Shown piece by piece: positions 63,076-64,000 of a stretch of 64,000 nt of DNA; position 1 is the first letter of the stretch; each line of letters starts with the position of its first letter. Source of the DNA: Tissierella sp. MB52-C2 (GTDB taxonomy: Bacteria; Bacillota; Clostridia; Tissierellales; Tissierellaceae); contig NZ_CP133261.1 in NCBI RefSeq assembly GCF_030931715.1, positions 2,830,643 through 2,894,642 on the forward strand, given 5' to 3'. The notes below the pieces were generated by a model, which was given only the letters and a program-made list of their open reading frames with translations, did no database searches and had not been told where the DNA came from. The position numbers and the translations under genes were made by a program.

Positions 63076-64000
63076 ATGGAAAATACTCAAGTATGCAGAA
63101 TAGAATATAATAAAGCAATAGAGTTTATATCATCTATTCTCAAGTATACTAACAATAAATCTCGCCAAATCTATTGGAATACTCCTGATTTGGTAAATGA
63201 TAGTGCTAAGGGAATAATGGATTTTTCCCCTAATAAAGAGGTAAAAGAATGGTTAAAGTATGTAGATAATAATATATCTCCTTTTTTTCGTAATGATTTG
63301 GTATTCGTAACAGATGAAACCTATAGATTAATAGATGTTTGCCTTAATCTTATAATGATGAAGGATATTAAAGAACCCCTAGAAATGATAGAAGCCCTAG
63401 GAGAGTTGGAGTCTTCCACTATGATTCAAATTTCCTATAAATATTATGAACTTGCGGCTTCACTAGATAATGATATAGAGTTAAAAAACACCTTAACTGA
63501 AGTTTATTCCCCTGAAATAGCTTCAGCCTTTATGCAAATGAAGACTCATCCTGAAGAATATAAAAATAAGCTAATAGATGTCTTACAAATTTTCTATAAT
63601 GAATTTTATAAACCCTTTGAAGATAACGTTTATAATTATATGGAAGAAAGATTAGTTTTTCATAATGAATTATTTAAAAAAGATTCTGCTGGTTTTATAA
63701 ATACCATAGGAATTGGAGATTATTCTAAAGCCATGGAGCTTCACAATGAAATAGTTATATATATGAGTTTTTATATCGATGTGGGTATAATTTATTTTAC
63801 TTTTGAAGATATTTTGGTTATGTGCTGCGGCCAAACTATTGAGCATAGATTTGAAAGCAGGAAGAAACGTGATACTTATAAATCATTATTTAAGGCTTTA
63901 TCTGACGATAAAAGAATAGAAATACTAAAATTAACTTCTAAAAGACCTTGGTATAATAAAGAGCTGTCAGATTATTTTAATTTAACTACAGCTACTCTAT
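63076..64000 (+). CDS. Transcription regulator with C-terminal ArsR-type helix-turn-helix (runs off the window)
   Basis: The first 308 codons are visible. Residues 1-265 are helical and of unknown type (possible effector domain), then LFKALSDDKRIEILKLTSKR and PWYNKELSDYFNLTTATL start an ArsR-type winged helix, cut by the edge. Usual ArsR repressors are about 100 aa with the HTH near the start, so this is the long form with an N-terminal domain. ATG follows TTAGGAGGTG. It is divergent from oppABCDF-tldDE and the likely owner of the two TTAGA-type dyads between them. Confidence 0.82.
   Translation, partial: MENTQVCRIEYNKAIEFISSILKYTNNKSRQIYWNTPDLVNDSAKGIMDFSPNKEVKEWLKYVDNNISPFFRNDLVFVTDETYRLIDVCLNLIMMKDIKEPLEMIEALGELESSTMIQISYKYYELAASLDNDIELKNTLTEVYSPEIASAFMQMKTHPEEYKNKLIDVLQIFYNEFYKPFEDNVYNYMEERLVFHNELFKKDSAGFINTIGIGDYSKAMELHNEIVIYMSFYIDVGIIYFTFEDILVMCCGQTIEHRFESRKKRDTYKSLFKALSDDKRIEILKLTSKRPWYNKELSDYFNLTTATL

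Noticed and set aside
1-64000. CRISPR array, tRNA, rRNA, prophage or complete insertion sequence
   Set aside because: No regularly spaced repeats, no cloverleaf-like or rRNA sequence and no transposase or phage genes were seen on reading both strands.

Overview
The window is AT-rich DNA from an anaerobic, flagellated, low-GC Firmicute. Most genes have strong AGGAGG-type ribosome sites, and TTG/GTG starts are common. A Rex repressor, a Bcd/Etf flavoprotein set, a glutamate dehydrogenase, many peptidases and peptide transporters, and an in-frame UGA selenoprotein gene point to an amino-acid- and peptide-fermenting member of Clostridia/Tissierellia. That placement is inference from gene content; there is no rRNA gene in the window. 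No tRNA, rRNA, complete insertion sequence, prophage or CRISPR array was seen.

Layout. 1-4.5 kb (minus strand): 5' end of glutamate dehydrogenase, then etfA (with a ferredoxin domain), etfB, bcd and rex. 4.6-5.2 kb: a 70-aa Cys-rich protein and, convergent to it, a candidate selenoprotein read through TGA with a bacterial SECIS-like hairpin. 5.3-10 kb: an ABC-F ATPase, then tsaE-tsaB-rimI-tsaD (tRNA t6A synthesis). 10.3-12.8 kb: a UroD/MtaA-type methyltransferase with an NhaC-family transporter. 12.9-16 kb: a LapA-like protein, glycerol dehydrogenase, then a decayed stretch with a gene remnant and a perfect 48-bp palindrome. 16.2-18.3 kb: recQ. 18.5-22.7 kb: a CprABC/LanFEG-type antimicrobial-peptide ABC transporter with its response regulator and kinase. 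22.8-25.9 kb: a BlaI-type repressor and a BlaR-like membrane peptidase fused to a beta-propeller-like domain. 26-27.1 kb: FMN riboswitch and ribU.

27.1-36.3 kb (minus strand): an AcoX-type NAD-kinase-like protein with an amidohydrolase, tex, prfB (programmed +1 frameshift), secA and hpf. 36.6-39.6 kb: flaG-fliD-fliS-flgN-like behind a sigma-28 promoter. 39.7-42.8 kb: an M3 oligoendopeptidase and a CBS-domain membrane protein. 43-48 kb: an ABC importer with a DUF3798 lipoprotein. 48-51.4 kb: an unrecognised 570-aa protein, a decaying hypothetical locus and an HDOD protein. 51.6-54.3 kb: an S9 peptidase and pyrrolidone-carboxylate peptidase. 54.5-64 kb: oppABCDF followed by tldD and tldE on the minus strand, divergent from a regulator with an ArsR-type C-terminus.

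How the parts fit. Peptide import (Opp), peptide or protein breakdown (TldD/E, M3, S9, Pcp), glutamate oxidation and flavin-based electron transfer under redox sensing make a coherent amino-acid-fermentation set. The least ordinary signals are the UGA-containing CC/Se-type gene, two DnaA-box clusters far from any visible oriC genes, the opp-tldDE operon with paired operators, the M56 peptidase/beta-propeller fusion with an operator inside the promoter of the repressor gene, and several leader or intercistronic hairpins.
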